From: Bacteroidota bacterium
GTDB taxonomy: Bacteria; Bacteroidota; Bacteroidia; Bacteroidales; CAIXZF01
Length of the DNA: 64,000 nucleotides
Assembly: GCA_022709385.1 (NCBI GenBank)
Contig: JAKLIX010000010.1
Span: forward strand, 25,529-89,528
Reading direction: 5' to 3'
Under the pieces are notes generated by a model, which made no database searches, was not told where the DNA came from, and saw only the letters and a program-made list of their open reading frames with translations. Shown here in pieces: positions 46,401-49,834 of this stretch. Position numbers and translations under genes: made by a program. The stretch's first letter is position 1. Each line of letters opens with the position of its first letter.

Positions 46401-49392
46401 AGATGGCTGCCACATTCACCAGATTTTCGACCATAACCGGCACGACTACCTGGTTACCGCCAATGGCATCGTCAATGGAGGGTGCCGTGGTGATCACCAC
46501 CAGGGGAACGTTGACCGTGAGGAGGGCTGCATCTGAGAAAAGGCTTTGGTTACAAGTCACCTCGGTGGCCAGAACTCTGTACTGGTTAGCATCCATGGCA
46601 ACGCTCACATTCGAAACCGTAAGGTTGGCCGTATTGACTCCAGAGTAAGTAGCGTCTTCAGTAAGGTCGGCGAAGGTGCTTCCACCGTCGGTGCTGACCT
46701 GCCACTGGTAATTACCGGTATTGATGGTGGCGCTGAAAACTGCGTTATCTCCTTCAAGAACGGTGACATCTGCCGGTTGGGCGGTGAAGCTGAGGACGGT
46801 ATAACCCGTAACCTCGGCATTCCCGGTCATATCGGCCTGGCAACCGTTAATGAGATCGATGGCCACAACAGTATAAATGCCAATGGCATCATGGGTTCCA
46901 AGGTCCAGGACACCACCAACACCAGGGGTGGAGGTTTGCCAAACGCCATCAAGGTAGAGGTTGTAATCAATGCCGGCATCAGAATTATCAAGGCCGACTG
47001 AGGGAGGATTGCCGGCGCAGTTGATACCGCCGCCTGTGACTGTATAAATATTGGGAAGGTTCAGGATGTTGATGCTGACACTTCCGTTCATAAGCTGATC
47101 TCCGCAAGGGTTGGTTGCAACAACGGTATAGGTGCCGGCCAGGGTCTGAAGGCCGAAATCCAGCGCAATGCCGCTGCCTGCAAGAATTTGTCCTGTAGCA
47201 ATCCCGTCGAGGTAAAGCTCGTATGTGGCGTTGGTTTCGGAATCGAAAAGGCCAACCGCCAGACCAATGCCGCCTGCACAATAACTGCCTCCGCCTGTCA
47301 CGTCAAACACCAGGGGAAGTGGGTCAAGTGCAATGACAGCATTGCCGTCCATTGTATAATTGCCACAGATGTGAGCGGCGACGACTGTATAAGTGCCGGC
47401 AGCGGTCTGTAATCCGAAATCGAGCGGGTTGCCGTCGCCGGTAAGGATTTGTCCCGTGGCCACATCGTTCAGATAAAGCTCATAGTTCTGTCCGGTTTCG
47501 GATGATTCAAGTCCGATTGCAATTCCGGCGCCGCCTTCACAATAGGTTCCTCCGCCTGTAACTGAATACACAAACGGAAGGGATAGCAGGCTGATGTCGG
47601 CAGAACCATCCATGGAAATGCCGCAAAGGGCGTTGTTTTCACCAAAGATGGTATAGGTGCCGGGGGTGTTATAGGGTCCCAGCGTCAACGGACTTCCCGT
47701 ACCCTGGACTGATTCTACAAAACTGCCGGAAACATCAATAAAATAAAGGACATCCGCATCGGATCCGCTTAATGTGATCGTGGTTCCTGCGCTGCCGGGA
47801 CAAATCTCCCCGCCTCCGCCAACCGTATAAACATTGGGATTGGCCTCCGTAATGACGATGGCTTCACCGTTCATCTGGACACTTCCGCAGGTATTGGTGG
47901 CCATCACGGTGTAAGAGCCCGGGTTAGTCTGGAAACCGAAACCGATGGGGCTGCCATCACCTGTCACCTGGATGTCTGTTGCAGCCAGATCAAGGTAAAG
48001 TTCATAGTTAATACCGTTTTCACTGCCGTCGAGTCCGACGGGGATACCGGCACCACCCTGGCAGAAAGAACCTCCGCCAGTGACATTAAATGCCTGAGGC
48101 AGCGGCAGGATGGAGATGATACTGCTGCCATCCATTCCGACAGTCCCGCAGACATTGGTGCCGGTGATGGTATAGGTTCCCGGATCAGTGATGAAACCAA
48201 AGGAAAGAAGATTCCCTGTCCCACCAAGTGTGGCTATGGTGGTTGAACCGCCCAGGATCAGGTCATAGTTTGTTCCGGTTTCGGATCCGCTGAGGGTAAT
48301 CTCAATACCGCTGCCTCCGGTACAGTATTCGCCTCCGGCGGAAACTGTGAAAACAGCCGGTAAGGGGAGCAGCGAGATCACTGCCTGGCCGTTCATCGGT
48401 GTGGTACCACAGATGTTGGTACCTTCAACCGTATAAGTGCCGGCATCCTGCAATCCGGTGAATGTGATGGGATTCCCTGTTCCGGCAAGGCTAAGACCGG
48501 TACTGATGCCTTCAAACAACAAAGTATAGGTAACGCCCGCTTCGGAGCCTGACAAGGAAACGTCAGCCTGGCCTCCCGGGCAGATGTCGCCTCCTCCGCT
48601 TACATCGAAAGCGATGGGAAAGGGACACCCGGCATTCACCGTCAGTGTTGCAGCATCGGAAGTGCCTGATTGAGAACACGCAGCCGTAATATTGCAACGG
48701 TATTGGTAGCCGTCCATGCCGGTCGTCGTGTTGCTGATGAGCAACGTGGCAGTCTGTGTGCCCGAGTATGACCCGGCGTCGGAGAGATCATTCCAGCCGG
48801 CTCCGCCGTCGGTACTTTCCTGCCACTGGTAAGTCTGAACCGTGTTGACCACTACCGAAAAGCTGGCATTGTCGCCCTGGTCCACTGTCAAGGGGGCTGG
48901 CTGGCTGATGAAAGCCAGTGCCGGGACACCGTTGACAGCCCCGTCTGTGAACACAGCGGGATAAGGTTCTCCAAACAGGTCGCTGTACTGGCAGTTGCCC
49001 TGGGTGACCAGATCCCAGACCAGCGGACAGCTTCCGCCCAGGTAGTTGAAGTTGAAGGTAAACAGCACGGCATTGTCGGCCAGGGTTACAGGTGCCAGGC
49101 CGAACCAGGCGGCTTTAACCTGCCCGTTCGCAGCGTTGACCACCAGGAACCCGCCGGCCAATGCCGGATTGTTGGTACTGTTCACGTACCCCAGCACTGT
49201 TACGTTGTAGTTCAGCGTCAGAGAAATGGAGGCGACGCCCGAAAAACTCGTAACCGTGATTGGAACAGCCACTGTTGCAGTGCCCGGACAAACATCTATT
49301 GTCGGCGCGGTGGTTGTGATCTGGGAGTAGCTAAAGACTGACGTAAGCACAAACGTCATAATTGCAGCAACTTTGGTAATGGTTGTTTTCAT
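25189..49392 (-). CDS. Giant T9SS-secreted repeat protein (8067 aa) with cohesin-like and Ig-like domains
   Basis: One uninterrupted frame of 24.2 kb. Residues 1-24 are a signal peptide (FVLTSVFSYSQ). Five cohesin-like beta-sandwiches follow at intervals, most with a YQNxNPAL/YQNLHPSL motif, several paired with Ig-like domains (YQWQVSTDGGSTF). Divergent copies of an ~85-residue module occupy much of residues ~255-2200. Residues ~2205-3685 are 17 near-identical 87-aa modules, and residues ~4761-6601 are eight 230-aa triplets. More divergent modules and PKD/Ig-like domains lead to a type A T9SS sorting domain (~7985-8067: VVYPNPTSGQFTVTV, YPTGFYILRF, final KKLIVR). Almost every module has two cysteines. 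No catalytic domain was seen. The likely role is a very long surface adhesin or scaffold; this is inference. Repeat copy number depends on assembly. Confidence 0.9.
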   Translation of the reverse strand: MKTTITKVAAIMTFVLTSVFSYSQITTTAPTIDVCPGTATVAVPITVTSFSGVASISLTLNYNVTVLGYVNSTNNPALAGGFLVVNAANGQVKAAWFGLAPVTLADNAVLFTFNFNYLGGSCPLVWDLVTQGNCQYSDLFGEPYPAVFTDGAVNGVPALAFISQPAPLTVDQGDNASFSVVVNTVQTYQWQESTDGGAGWNDLSDAGSYSGTQTATLLISNTTTGMDGYQYRCNITAACSQSGTSDAATLTVNAGCPFPIAFDVSGGGDICPGGQADVSLSGSEAGVTYTLLFEGISTGLSLAGTGNPITFTGLQDAGTYTVEGTNICGTTPMNGQAVISLLPLPAVFTVSAGGEYCTGGSGIEITLSGSETGTNYDLILGGSTTIATLGGTGNLLSFGFITDPGTYTITGTNVCGTVGMDGSSIISILPLPQAFNVTGGGSFCQGGAGIPVGLDGSENGINYELYLDLAATDIQVTGDGSPIGFGFQTNPGSYTVMATNTCGSVQMNGEAIVITEANPNVYTVGGGGEICPGSAGTTITLSGSDADVLYFIDVSGSFVESVQGTGSPLTLGPYNTPGTYTIFGENNALCGISMDGSADISLLSLPFVYSVTGGGTYCEGGAGIAIGLESSETGQNYELYLNDVATGQILTGDGNPLDFGLQTAAGTYTVVAAHICGNYTMDGNAVIALDPLPLVFDVTGGGSYCAGGIGLAVGLFDSETNATYELYLDGIATGQILAGSGIALDFGLQTLAGTYTVVATNPCGDQLMNGSVSINILNLPNIYTVTGGGINCAGNPPSVGLDNSDAGIDYNLYLDGVWQTSTPGVGGVLDLGTHDAIGIYTVVAIDLINGCQADMTGNAEVTGYTVLSFTAQPADVTVLEGDNAVFSATINTGNYQWQVSTDGGSTFADLTEDATYSGVNTANLTVSNVSVAMDANQYRVLATEVTCNQSLFSDAALLTVNVPLVVITTAPSIDDAIGGNQVVVPVMVENLVNVAAISLVLTYTPGIVTYTGYQNLHPSLSAGFSLVNGAFPDRVKMGWFDITPVSILNGTLIEYLFTFNNGYTALHWNVETPGDCQYSDINANILNATFVDGHITGVCYLPEQFNVTGGGNYCVGGTGVTVGLDGSQTTATYELYLDGNPTAIVQNGTGAALDFGLQTTAGVYTVVASNNCGNADMLGNAVIGIDPLPALFNVTGGGNFCEGGAGMPVGLDGSENGVNYELYFEGSATGLILPGDGNAIDFGLHITAGSYTVAATNPCGTVSMNGNAVIIVDPLPQVFSVTGGGTYCEGGAGLAVGLEGSENGTDYQLYYNGTGTGIILAGTGAALDFGLQTAAGVYTVAATNPCAVINMDGFANITVDPLPLLFAVTGGGNYCEGSAGVNVGLSGSETTATYELYLDGTGSGIVLAGDGNPLDFGLQILPGNYTVVATNPCGNLLMTNSADVVINPLPTVYNLVGGGINCIGNLPSVSLDQSDVDIYYRLYLDGTEVIAWWGTGSVLDFGQISAEGTYTATAFNLTSGCQSDMNGTAVVTGYTVLSFSVHPTDVTIIEGDDAVFNAMNNTGNYQWQVSTDGGSTFTDLAETAPYSGVTTSQLTIAAAPASMSGNIYRVMAYEAVCNQTVYSNNATLVVNVPVFILTTAPSIDDAVVGNNVIVPVTVENIAGVAAISLVLNYTQGVLTYQGYQNLHPSLGSGFILVNGNFPDKIKMGWFDVTPISIASGTLVEFIFTFNSGYAVLHWNVEEPGDCQYSDLDANILNATFIDGYVTGGCDLPLVYNLTGGGSYCAGLSGLAVGLDGSENGVTYELILDGFTTGITLTGDGNPLDFGLQTTAGAYSVDATNICGTVSMNGSAVITVDPLPVVEAVVTGPDGSTTPMSSGNSYTMTICSGEEVITSDPTSTSLDPASCGPLWAELTYTTDISTLPPSLTVNVPVADTIPPFSSITPENHDGVAKDIVMVSTPYYDVNGNQILDAGDVAGAAVTFTLTVLPTPVVFSVTGGGSYCAGGAGLAVGLDGSENGVNYELFIDGTSSGIILGGDGNALAFGLWLQAGTYTITATNACGTYNMDGNAVITIDPLPMIQADVTGPDGSITTMTSGNSYTMTICSGEEVITSDPTSTSLDPASCGPLWAELTYTTNISTLPPTQTVNVAVASTIPPFTAITPENHDGVAKDIVFVSTPYYDVNGNSMLDAADFAGAPVNFTLSVLPTPVVFNVTGGGNYCAGGAGLAVGLDGSENGTNYELYLDGTGTGNILAGDGNALGFGLQTLAGTYTVMATNACATLSMDGNAVIGIDPLPLVFNVTGGGNYCAGGAGLAVGLDGSENGSNYELYLDGATTGNILAGDGNALDFGLQTLAGTYTVMATNACATLSMDGNAVIGIDPLPMVFAVTGGGNYCAGGAGLAVGLDGSENGSNYELYLDGTGTGNILAGDGNALDFGLQTLAGTYTVMATNACATLSMDGNAVIGIDPLPMVFAVTGGGNYCAGGAGLAVGLDGSENGVNYELYLDGASTGNILAGDGNALDFGLQTLAGTYTVMATNACATLSMDGNAVIGIDPLPMVFAVTGGGNYCAGGAGLAVGLDGSENGVNYELYLDGATTGNILAGDGNALGFGLQTLAGTYTVMATNACATLSMDGNAVIGIDPLPLVFNVTGGGNYCAGGAGLAVGLDGSENGVNYELYLDGATTGNILAGDGNALDFGLQTLAGTYTIMATNACATLSMDGNAVIGIDPLPMVFAVTGGGNYCAGGAGLAVGLDGSENGVNYELYLDGATTGNILAGDGNALGFGLQTLAGTYTIMATNACATLSMDGNAVIGIDPLPMVFNVTGGGNYCAGGAGLAVGLDGSENGVNYELYLDGATTGNILAGDGNALDFGLQTLAGTYTIMATNACATLSMDGNAVIGIDPLPMVFNVTGGGNYCAGGAGLAVGLDGSENGVNYELYLDGATTGNILAGDGNALGFGLQTLAGTYTIMATNACATLSMDGNAVIGIDPLPIVFAVTGGGNYCAGGAGLAVGLDGSENGVNYELYLDGATTGNILAGDGNALGFGLQTLAGTYTIMATNACATLSMDGNAVIGIDPLPLVFNVTGGGNYCAGGAGLAVGLDGSENGVNYELYLDGATTGNILGGDGNALDFGLQTLAGTYTVMGTNACATLSMDGNALIGIDPLPLVFNVTGGGNYCAGGAGLAVGLDGSENGVNYELYLDGATTGNILAGDGNALDFGLQTLAGTYTVMATNACATLSMNGNAVIGIDPLPLVFNVTGGGNYCAGGAGLAVGLDGSENGVNYELYLDGATTGNILAGDGNALGFGLQTLAGTYTIMATNACATLSMDGNALIGIDPLPLVFNVTGGGNYCAGGAGLAVGLDGSENGVNYELYLDGASTGNILAGDGNALGFGLQTLAGTYTIMATNACATLSMIGNAVIGIDPLPLVFNVTGGGNYCAGGAGLAVGLDGSENGVNYELYLDGAGTGNILTGDGNALGFGLQTLAGTYTIMATNACATLSMNGNAVIGIDPLPLFFNVTGGGNYCAGGAGLAVGLDGSEIGVNYELYLDGAGTGNILAGDGNALGFGLQTLAGSYTIMATNACATLSMNGNAVIGIDPLPLVFSVTGGGNYCAGGAGLAVGLDGSENGVNYELYLDGATTGNILAGDGNALGFGLQTLAGTYTITATNACGTISMNGNALIGLAPMPAFFNVTGGGSYPAGGAGVAIGLDGSETGTQYDLYMDGFATGLSFAGTGAAINFGFQTTAGTYTVLATNTVSLCSQMMSGGAIVIVIPVITGQPEDTTIFSGYAASFSITALGGVFFQWQVSTDGGLTFTNIVSGAPYYNVNTNELQILGAPLSFDGYKYRCAVSAPGSPVVYSNAGTLIVVTAPALTTIAPTMTAAPGTQIVVPINVIGFVDIAAFNITMNYDPSVMTYAGIGYQNENPALNTGAEFQFFNTSIPGQFYMTWFSMIPASIGSGTLVELVFDFIDGSTPLIWQLTPAEGAQYGSIFGGVLPAIWVNGQINSTNSIVITDQPNNATACEGASANFSLTAPGATTYQWMVTMDWGYSYNDLIESPMFVGVATNSLTVNNVSGSMSDYLFACKVDEGLPTAVTSYAVSLNVISYTTVPATIVAVPGTTICPGNNVTFSVTSPVDLTGASYIWYVNSIPVGSSPTYSTSGLAQGDVVKVDVSLPGTCAVANVPTVSMIVDPYPVITGHPVDAIAVVGDDPTFSVTAVGGDFYQWQLSTDGGLSFADLVPSALYSGVNTPTLQITDAVIGMDGYLYRCVVTEALCGNFVISNSAELFMFLAPVITYAPDLEICTGEQIVVPITADNFYQIGSMSLKLNYDPAVLAYTGYQNVNPALEPPAPSSYLFSVSPSAPDQLAAFWFALTPATVVNGGTLFELVFTATTGYSALTWDPTFGSCMYGDQFGTIIPDNYVNGSVTVHPLPLVFNVTGGGEYCIGGIGVEVGLDGSEIGVNYELFLDGVSTGQILAGTGAVLSFGNQLLAGIYTVVGTNPVTTCVSNMAGSAEVIINPLPVVTWTNVLAVQCQADTVYTLTGGMPLGGTYSGPGVVHPNFNANLAGPGVFTLTYTYIDANGCENFATNTITVLDGPDPFLVTGGGTFCQGEAGVPVGLVDSEPAIVYQLFINGINSGSPVFGTGGVIDFGLQTVPGVYTVVGLNIFNGCTALMIGSVTVTEIIPNVTWTNDLGVICENSSPLALSGGLPLGGTYSGNGVVNNAFDPVIAGNGVHILTYTYTDGFNCTGSATNTITVQPGPVVEFSPLPDICVNAPAFDLATYVTPTGGTFSGSPAITGSMFDPAVAGAGTHTVTYSFIASGCTTVITRSINVLPLPVLTWGNVLTNLCIDAPGYFLLGATPAGGVYSGPGVAGGVFTAALAGAGTHTLTYTFTDANGCTNAITNTITVYNLPVVTWANVLTTQCADATVYALTGGTPPGVGGVYSGPGVTGSNFSAVLAGVGIHTLTYTYTDANGCVNSATNTIEVVPVPVVTFSPLPDVCVNAPAFDLATYVTPTGGTFSGSPAISGSVFDPATAGAGTHNITYTYTSGGCTTTVTRSINVLPLPVVSWTNVLTNQCIDAPGYFLGGATPAGGVYSGPGVAGGVFTAALAGAGTHTLTYTYTDANGCANATTNTITVYNLPVVTWANVLATQCADATVYALTGGTPALPAGVYSGPGVSGTNFNAVAAGVGIHTLTYTYTDANGCVNSATNTIEVVPVPVVTFSPLPDVCVNAPAFDLATYVTPTGGTFSGSPAISGSMFDPATAGAGTHNITYTYTSGGCTTTVTRSINVLPLPVVSWTNVLTNQCIDAPGYFLTGATPAGGVYSGPGVAGGVFTAALAGAGTHTLTYTFTDANGCINATTNTITVYNLPVVTWANVLTTQCADATVYALTGGTPAGAGGVYSGPGVTGSNFSAVLAGVGIHTLTYTYTDANGCINSATNTIEVVPVPVVTFSPLPDVCVNAPAFDLAAYVTPTGGTFSGSPAISGSMFDPATAGAGTHNITYTYTSGGCTTTVTRSIIVLPLPVVSWTNVLTNQCIDAPAYFLTGATPAGGIYSGPGVNGTTFDASLAGAGTHTLTYTYTDANGCTNATTNTITVYNLPVVTWANVLTTQCADATVYALTGGTPAGAGGVYSGPGVTGSNFSAVLAGVGIHTLTYTYTDANGCVNSATNTIEVVPVPVVTFSPLPDVCVNAPAFDLATYVTPTGGTFSGSPAISGSMFDPATAGVGTHNITYTYTSGGCTTTVTRSIIVLPLPVVSWTNVLTNQCIDAPDYFLTGATPAGGVYSGPGVAGGVFTAALAGAGTHTLTYTYTDANGCTNATTNTITVYNLPVVTWANVLTTQCADATVYALTGGTPAGAGGVYSGPGVTGSNFSAVLAGVGIHTLTYTFTDANGCVNSATNTIEVVPVPVVTFSPLPDVCVNAPAFDLAAYVTPTGGTFSGSPAISGSVFDPATAGAGTHNITYTYTSGGCTTTVTRSIIVLPLPVVSWTNVLTNQCIDAPAYFLTGATPAGGVYSGPGVNGTTFTASLAGAGTHTLTYTYTDANGCTNATTNTITVYNLPVVTWANVLTTQCADATVYALTGGTPALPAGVYSGPGVSGTNFNAVAAGVGIHTLTYTYTDANGCVNSATNTIEVVPVPVVTFSPLPDVCVNAPAFDLAAYVTPTGGTFSGSPAISGSVFDPAIAGAGTHNITYTYTSGGCTTTVTRSIIVLPIPVVSWTNVLTNQCIDAPGYFLTGATPAGGVYSGPGVAGGVFTAALAGAGTHTLTYTYTDANGCTNATTNTITVYNLPVVTWTNALTTQCADATVYALTGGTPSGVGGVYSGPGVSGTNFNAVAAGVGIHTLTYTYTDANGCVNSATNTIEVVPVPVVSFSPLPDVCVNAPAFDLATYVTPTGGTFSGSPAISGSVFDPATAGAGTHNITYTYTSGGCTTTVTRSINVLPLPVVSWTNVLTNQCIDAPDYFLTGATPAGGVYSGPGVNGTTFTASLAGAGTHTLTYTYTDANGCTNATTNTITVYNLPVVTWTNALTTQCADATVYALTGGTPAGAGGVYSGPGVSGTNFNAVAAGVGIHTLTYTYTDANGCVNSAANTIEVVPVPVVTFSPLPDVCINGLTLNLSLYVTPVGGTFTGTGVSGTTFDPAVAGLGVHTISYAYSNGSCLTTVSRNIAVIPAPTVSWTTVLPDQCVDVTTYFLSGGTPVGGFYTGPGVTGNVFNPALVGVGTYTITYTYSDPATGCTGSATNTITVNPLPALTWPGPLTAVCIDAAPVTLTGAVPAGGVYSGTGVSGGVFNPAVAGAGTHTLTYTYTDPASNCMNTITNTITVNPLPVVTFGGVIPPLCVTSTIYNLSGGLPVGGVYSGSGVTGTNFNASLAGVGTHIITYTYTDANGCMNSATNTIVVNPSPVVTWATTLPIVCENVGNFILTGGLPAGGIYSGPGVIGNVFMPSFVGPGTYTLTYTYTDIATGCSGVATNSITVSALPVVTWTSILTAQCIDAAAFALTGGLPLGGTYSGPGIVGGNFNPALAGTGVHTLTYTYQDPVSLCVNSTTNVITVNPLPIVTFAGNFPVLCSSSTTFNLSTGTPAGGTYSGPGVTGTNFNASVAGVATHTLTYTYTDANGCTNSATNTITVVNGPAVTWAGALPDVCVDNNNVALTGGLPAGGVYSGPGVIGNVFNAAITGAGTFTLTYTYTDIVSGCTGTATNTITVHSLPVVTFGGTLANQCINATAYMLTGGLPAGGIYSGPGVTANNFNASVAGLGTHVITYTYSDINGCTNSATNTITVVNLPVVTFNNPLTPQCITSTSYVLTGGVPAGGVYSGPGVSGTNFDASVAGAGTHIITYTYTDANGCINSASNTITVYPLPVVTFGGVLTTQCVNNTTYFLTGGLPGGGTYNGPGVSGTNFNASVAGVGIHTITYTFTNGNGCTNSATNTITVVPMPVVTWTNALQQQCITATTYSLSGGSPAGGVYSGPGVNGTNFNAALAGLGTHVLTYTYTDANGCTSTATNTITVNPLPVVTWVATLAPQCINESGYALTGGSPAGGTYSGPGVNGNLFNANAIGVAGVYTLTYTYQNPLTNCINSATNTIVINNLPAVGFPGILPDQCVNSTVLVLNTGFPAGGTYSGPGVVGNNFNASVAGVGVWTITYTYESAQGCVNSATNTVTVHPLPVVTWTNALTTQCNANTSYALTGGLPLGGTYSGPGVIGSNFNASALIPGTYTLTYTFTDGNNCTNSATNTITVVEMPTVNIGPDQYVCFGSSTTLTATATPPGVTYLWSTSATTQSISVIAGDTATYSVTVTTSFGCTAVDQVIVYPLPLPVASATAIPITICAGESTNLIAGGGSGTTPYLWNTGQTNDTISTGILMDTTFFTVTVMNVQGCTDIATVRVNVNPIPNWVTLGPDVVACENHTIQLQPLPVNGFDYYLWNTGSEDEVLQLDSTGIGLNNPTTFVVTVTLNGCQWKDDVVVTFVPCPGIEENSKEQKIVVYPNPTSGQFTVTVENYDKPLTFDIYNQIGQHLYSEKLQNDVFSKFTKQFDVSNYPTGFYILRFTDGDLVRSKKLIVR
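29590..35110 (-). repeat. Tandem array of eight 690-bp units (230 aa, three modules each)
   Basis: An anchor in the sequence (ATGATGCTGCGGGTCACTG or close variants) recurs at 30061, 30751, 31441, 32131, 32821, 33511, 34201 and 34891, exactly 690 bases apart. Each unit encodes three related ~77-aa modules starting FSPLPDVCVNAPAF, SWTNVLTNQCIDAP and TWANVLTTQCADAT. Divergent modules of the same type flank both sides. Near-identity of DNA implies recent expansion or ongoing homogenisation. Confidence 0.93.
36110..36525 (-). other. Cohesin-like domain 5 of the giant protein
   Basis: Begins near APVITYAPDLEICTGEQIVV, contains LKLNYDPAVLAYTGYQNVNP and FELVFTATTGYSALTWDP, and ends at DNYVNGSV. Boundaries are approximate. 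Confidence 0.6.
37372..37788 (-). other. Cohesin-like domain 4 of the giant protein
   Basis: Begins near ALTTIAPTMTAAPGTQIVV, contains ITMNYDPSVMTYAGIGYQNE and LVELVFDFIDGSTPLIW, and ends at WVNGQINS. Boundaries are approximate. Confidence 0.6.
38340..42777 (-). repeat. Tandem array of seventeen 261-bp units (87 aa)
   Basis: The unit GATCGATRCCGATCACGGC recurs at 38601, 38862, 39123, 39384 and so on, exactly 261 bases apart. Each copy encodes FNVTGGGNYCAGGAGLAVG, then LDGSENGVNYELYLDG, then ILAGDGNALGFGLQTLAGTY and TNACATLSMDGNAVIGIDPL. The 17 copies differ mostly at a few positions (FNV/FAV, ATTGN/ASTGN/GTGTGN, GFG/DFG). More divergent copies are scattered through 43200-48600. Confidence 0.93.
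42770..43175 (-). other. EF-hand/dockerin-like inserted module, copy 2
   Basis: A ~134-aa module unlike its neighbours. It starts near VTGPDGSITTMTSGNSYTM, contains CSGEEVITSDPTSTSLDPAS and a single calcium-loop-like DVNGNSMLDAAD (42817-42852). Confidence 0.55.
43420..43820 (-). other. EF-hand/dockerin-like inserted module, copy 1
   Basis: Paralogue of the module at 42770-43175, with DVNGNQILDAGD (43471-43506). Asp, Asn and Asn occupy loop positions 1, 3 and 5 and Asp position 12, as in EF-hand and dockerin loops. A true dockerin has two such loops; only one per module is seen. Confidence 0.55.
44090..44495 (-). other. Cohesin-like domain 3 of the giant protein
   Basis: Begins FILTTAPSIDDAVVGNNVIV, contains LVLNYTQGVLTYQGYQNLHP and LVEFIFTFNSGYAVLHW, and ends at FIDGYVTGG. 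It is closely related to domain 2. Confidence 0.65.
46100..46503 (-). other. Cohesin-like domain 2 of the giant protein
   Basis: Begins VVITTAPSIDDAIGGNQVVV, contains LVLTYTPGIVTYTGYQNLHP and LIEYLFTFNNGYTALHW, and ends at FVDGHITG. It is preceded by an Ig-like domain with YQWQVSTDGGSTF. Confidence 0.65.
48928..49320 (-). other. Cohesin-like domain 1 of the giant protein
   Basis: Residues ~25-155, directly after the signal peptide: ITTTAPTIDVCPGTATVAVP, SISLTLNYNVTVLGYVNST, FTFNFNYLGGSCPLVWDL and FTDGAVNG. Confidence 0.65.
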
Positions 49393-49476
49393 GTCTGCTA
49401 TTTTAATTTTACATAAATATATTTCATAAATATCTTATAAGCTCTTTGTTGTCAGTTTATTGCGGATAACGGCAAA

Positions 49477-49511
49477 TACAATGACTCTCTGCATGGTGCA
49501 GAGTCATTGTA
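49477..49511. repeat. Inverted repeat upstream of the giant gene
   Basis: TACAATGACT and CTGCA pair with TGCAG and AGTCATTGTA around a TGG loop, with a two-base CT bulge: 15 paired bases. It has no T-tract on either strand, so a terminator is unlikely. It sits 85 bases ahead of the giant gene start and could be an operator or leader hairpin. Confidence 0.55.
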
Positions 49512-49805
49512 TAAACCATCTCGTTACATATTAGTTTTCTGATCCTTGATAATTGTATTTAGCGTTTAACAAAAATAGAACTTCTGGTCATTGTATCAGA
49601 ACAAATTCCCCATTATTATTAAAAAATTAACAACCCCACTAAGCTAACAAACTGTTTGATAACCGCTTGCCGTTTACCTCCAGGCTGTGCTTACTGAGCT
49701 GGCTTAAGGTTGCTAAAATAAGAAAATATCTGCTGCTTGTACAAATTTTTTTTGCGCCATTTCTGTCCCTGATGTTACTATCTTCAATGAAGTTGGATAA
49801 ATTCA

Positions 49806-49813
49806 TACTTTTG
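49806..49813 (+). promoter_or_regulatory. Bacteroidota -7 promoter box of ffh
   Basis: TACTTTTG lies 21 bases ahead of the ffh ATG. No TTG at the usual -33 spacing. Confidence 0.45.
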
Positions 49814-49834
49814 CGTGTTGAAAACTAATATGAG

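Larger units (their letters stand above)
49393..49834. other. 442-base AT-rich intergenic region with divergent promoters
   Basis: The region separates the giant gene (minus) from ffh (plus). It holds a 35-base inverted repeat (49477-49511) and the ffh -7 box. No clear -7 box was found for the giant gene, no RNA gene was recognised, and no convincing short coding frame was seen. Confidence 0.6.

Noticed and set aside
25189..49392. Repeat arrays as a possible CRISPR or non-coding satellite
   Set aside because: Periods of 261 and 690 bp are coding multiples of three without unique spacers, and the frame is open throughout with signal peptide and sorting domain.
49477..49511. Inverted repeat as an intrinsic terminator
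   Set aside because: No T-run follows it on either strand, and it lies between two divergent starts, where no terminator is needed.
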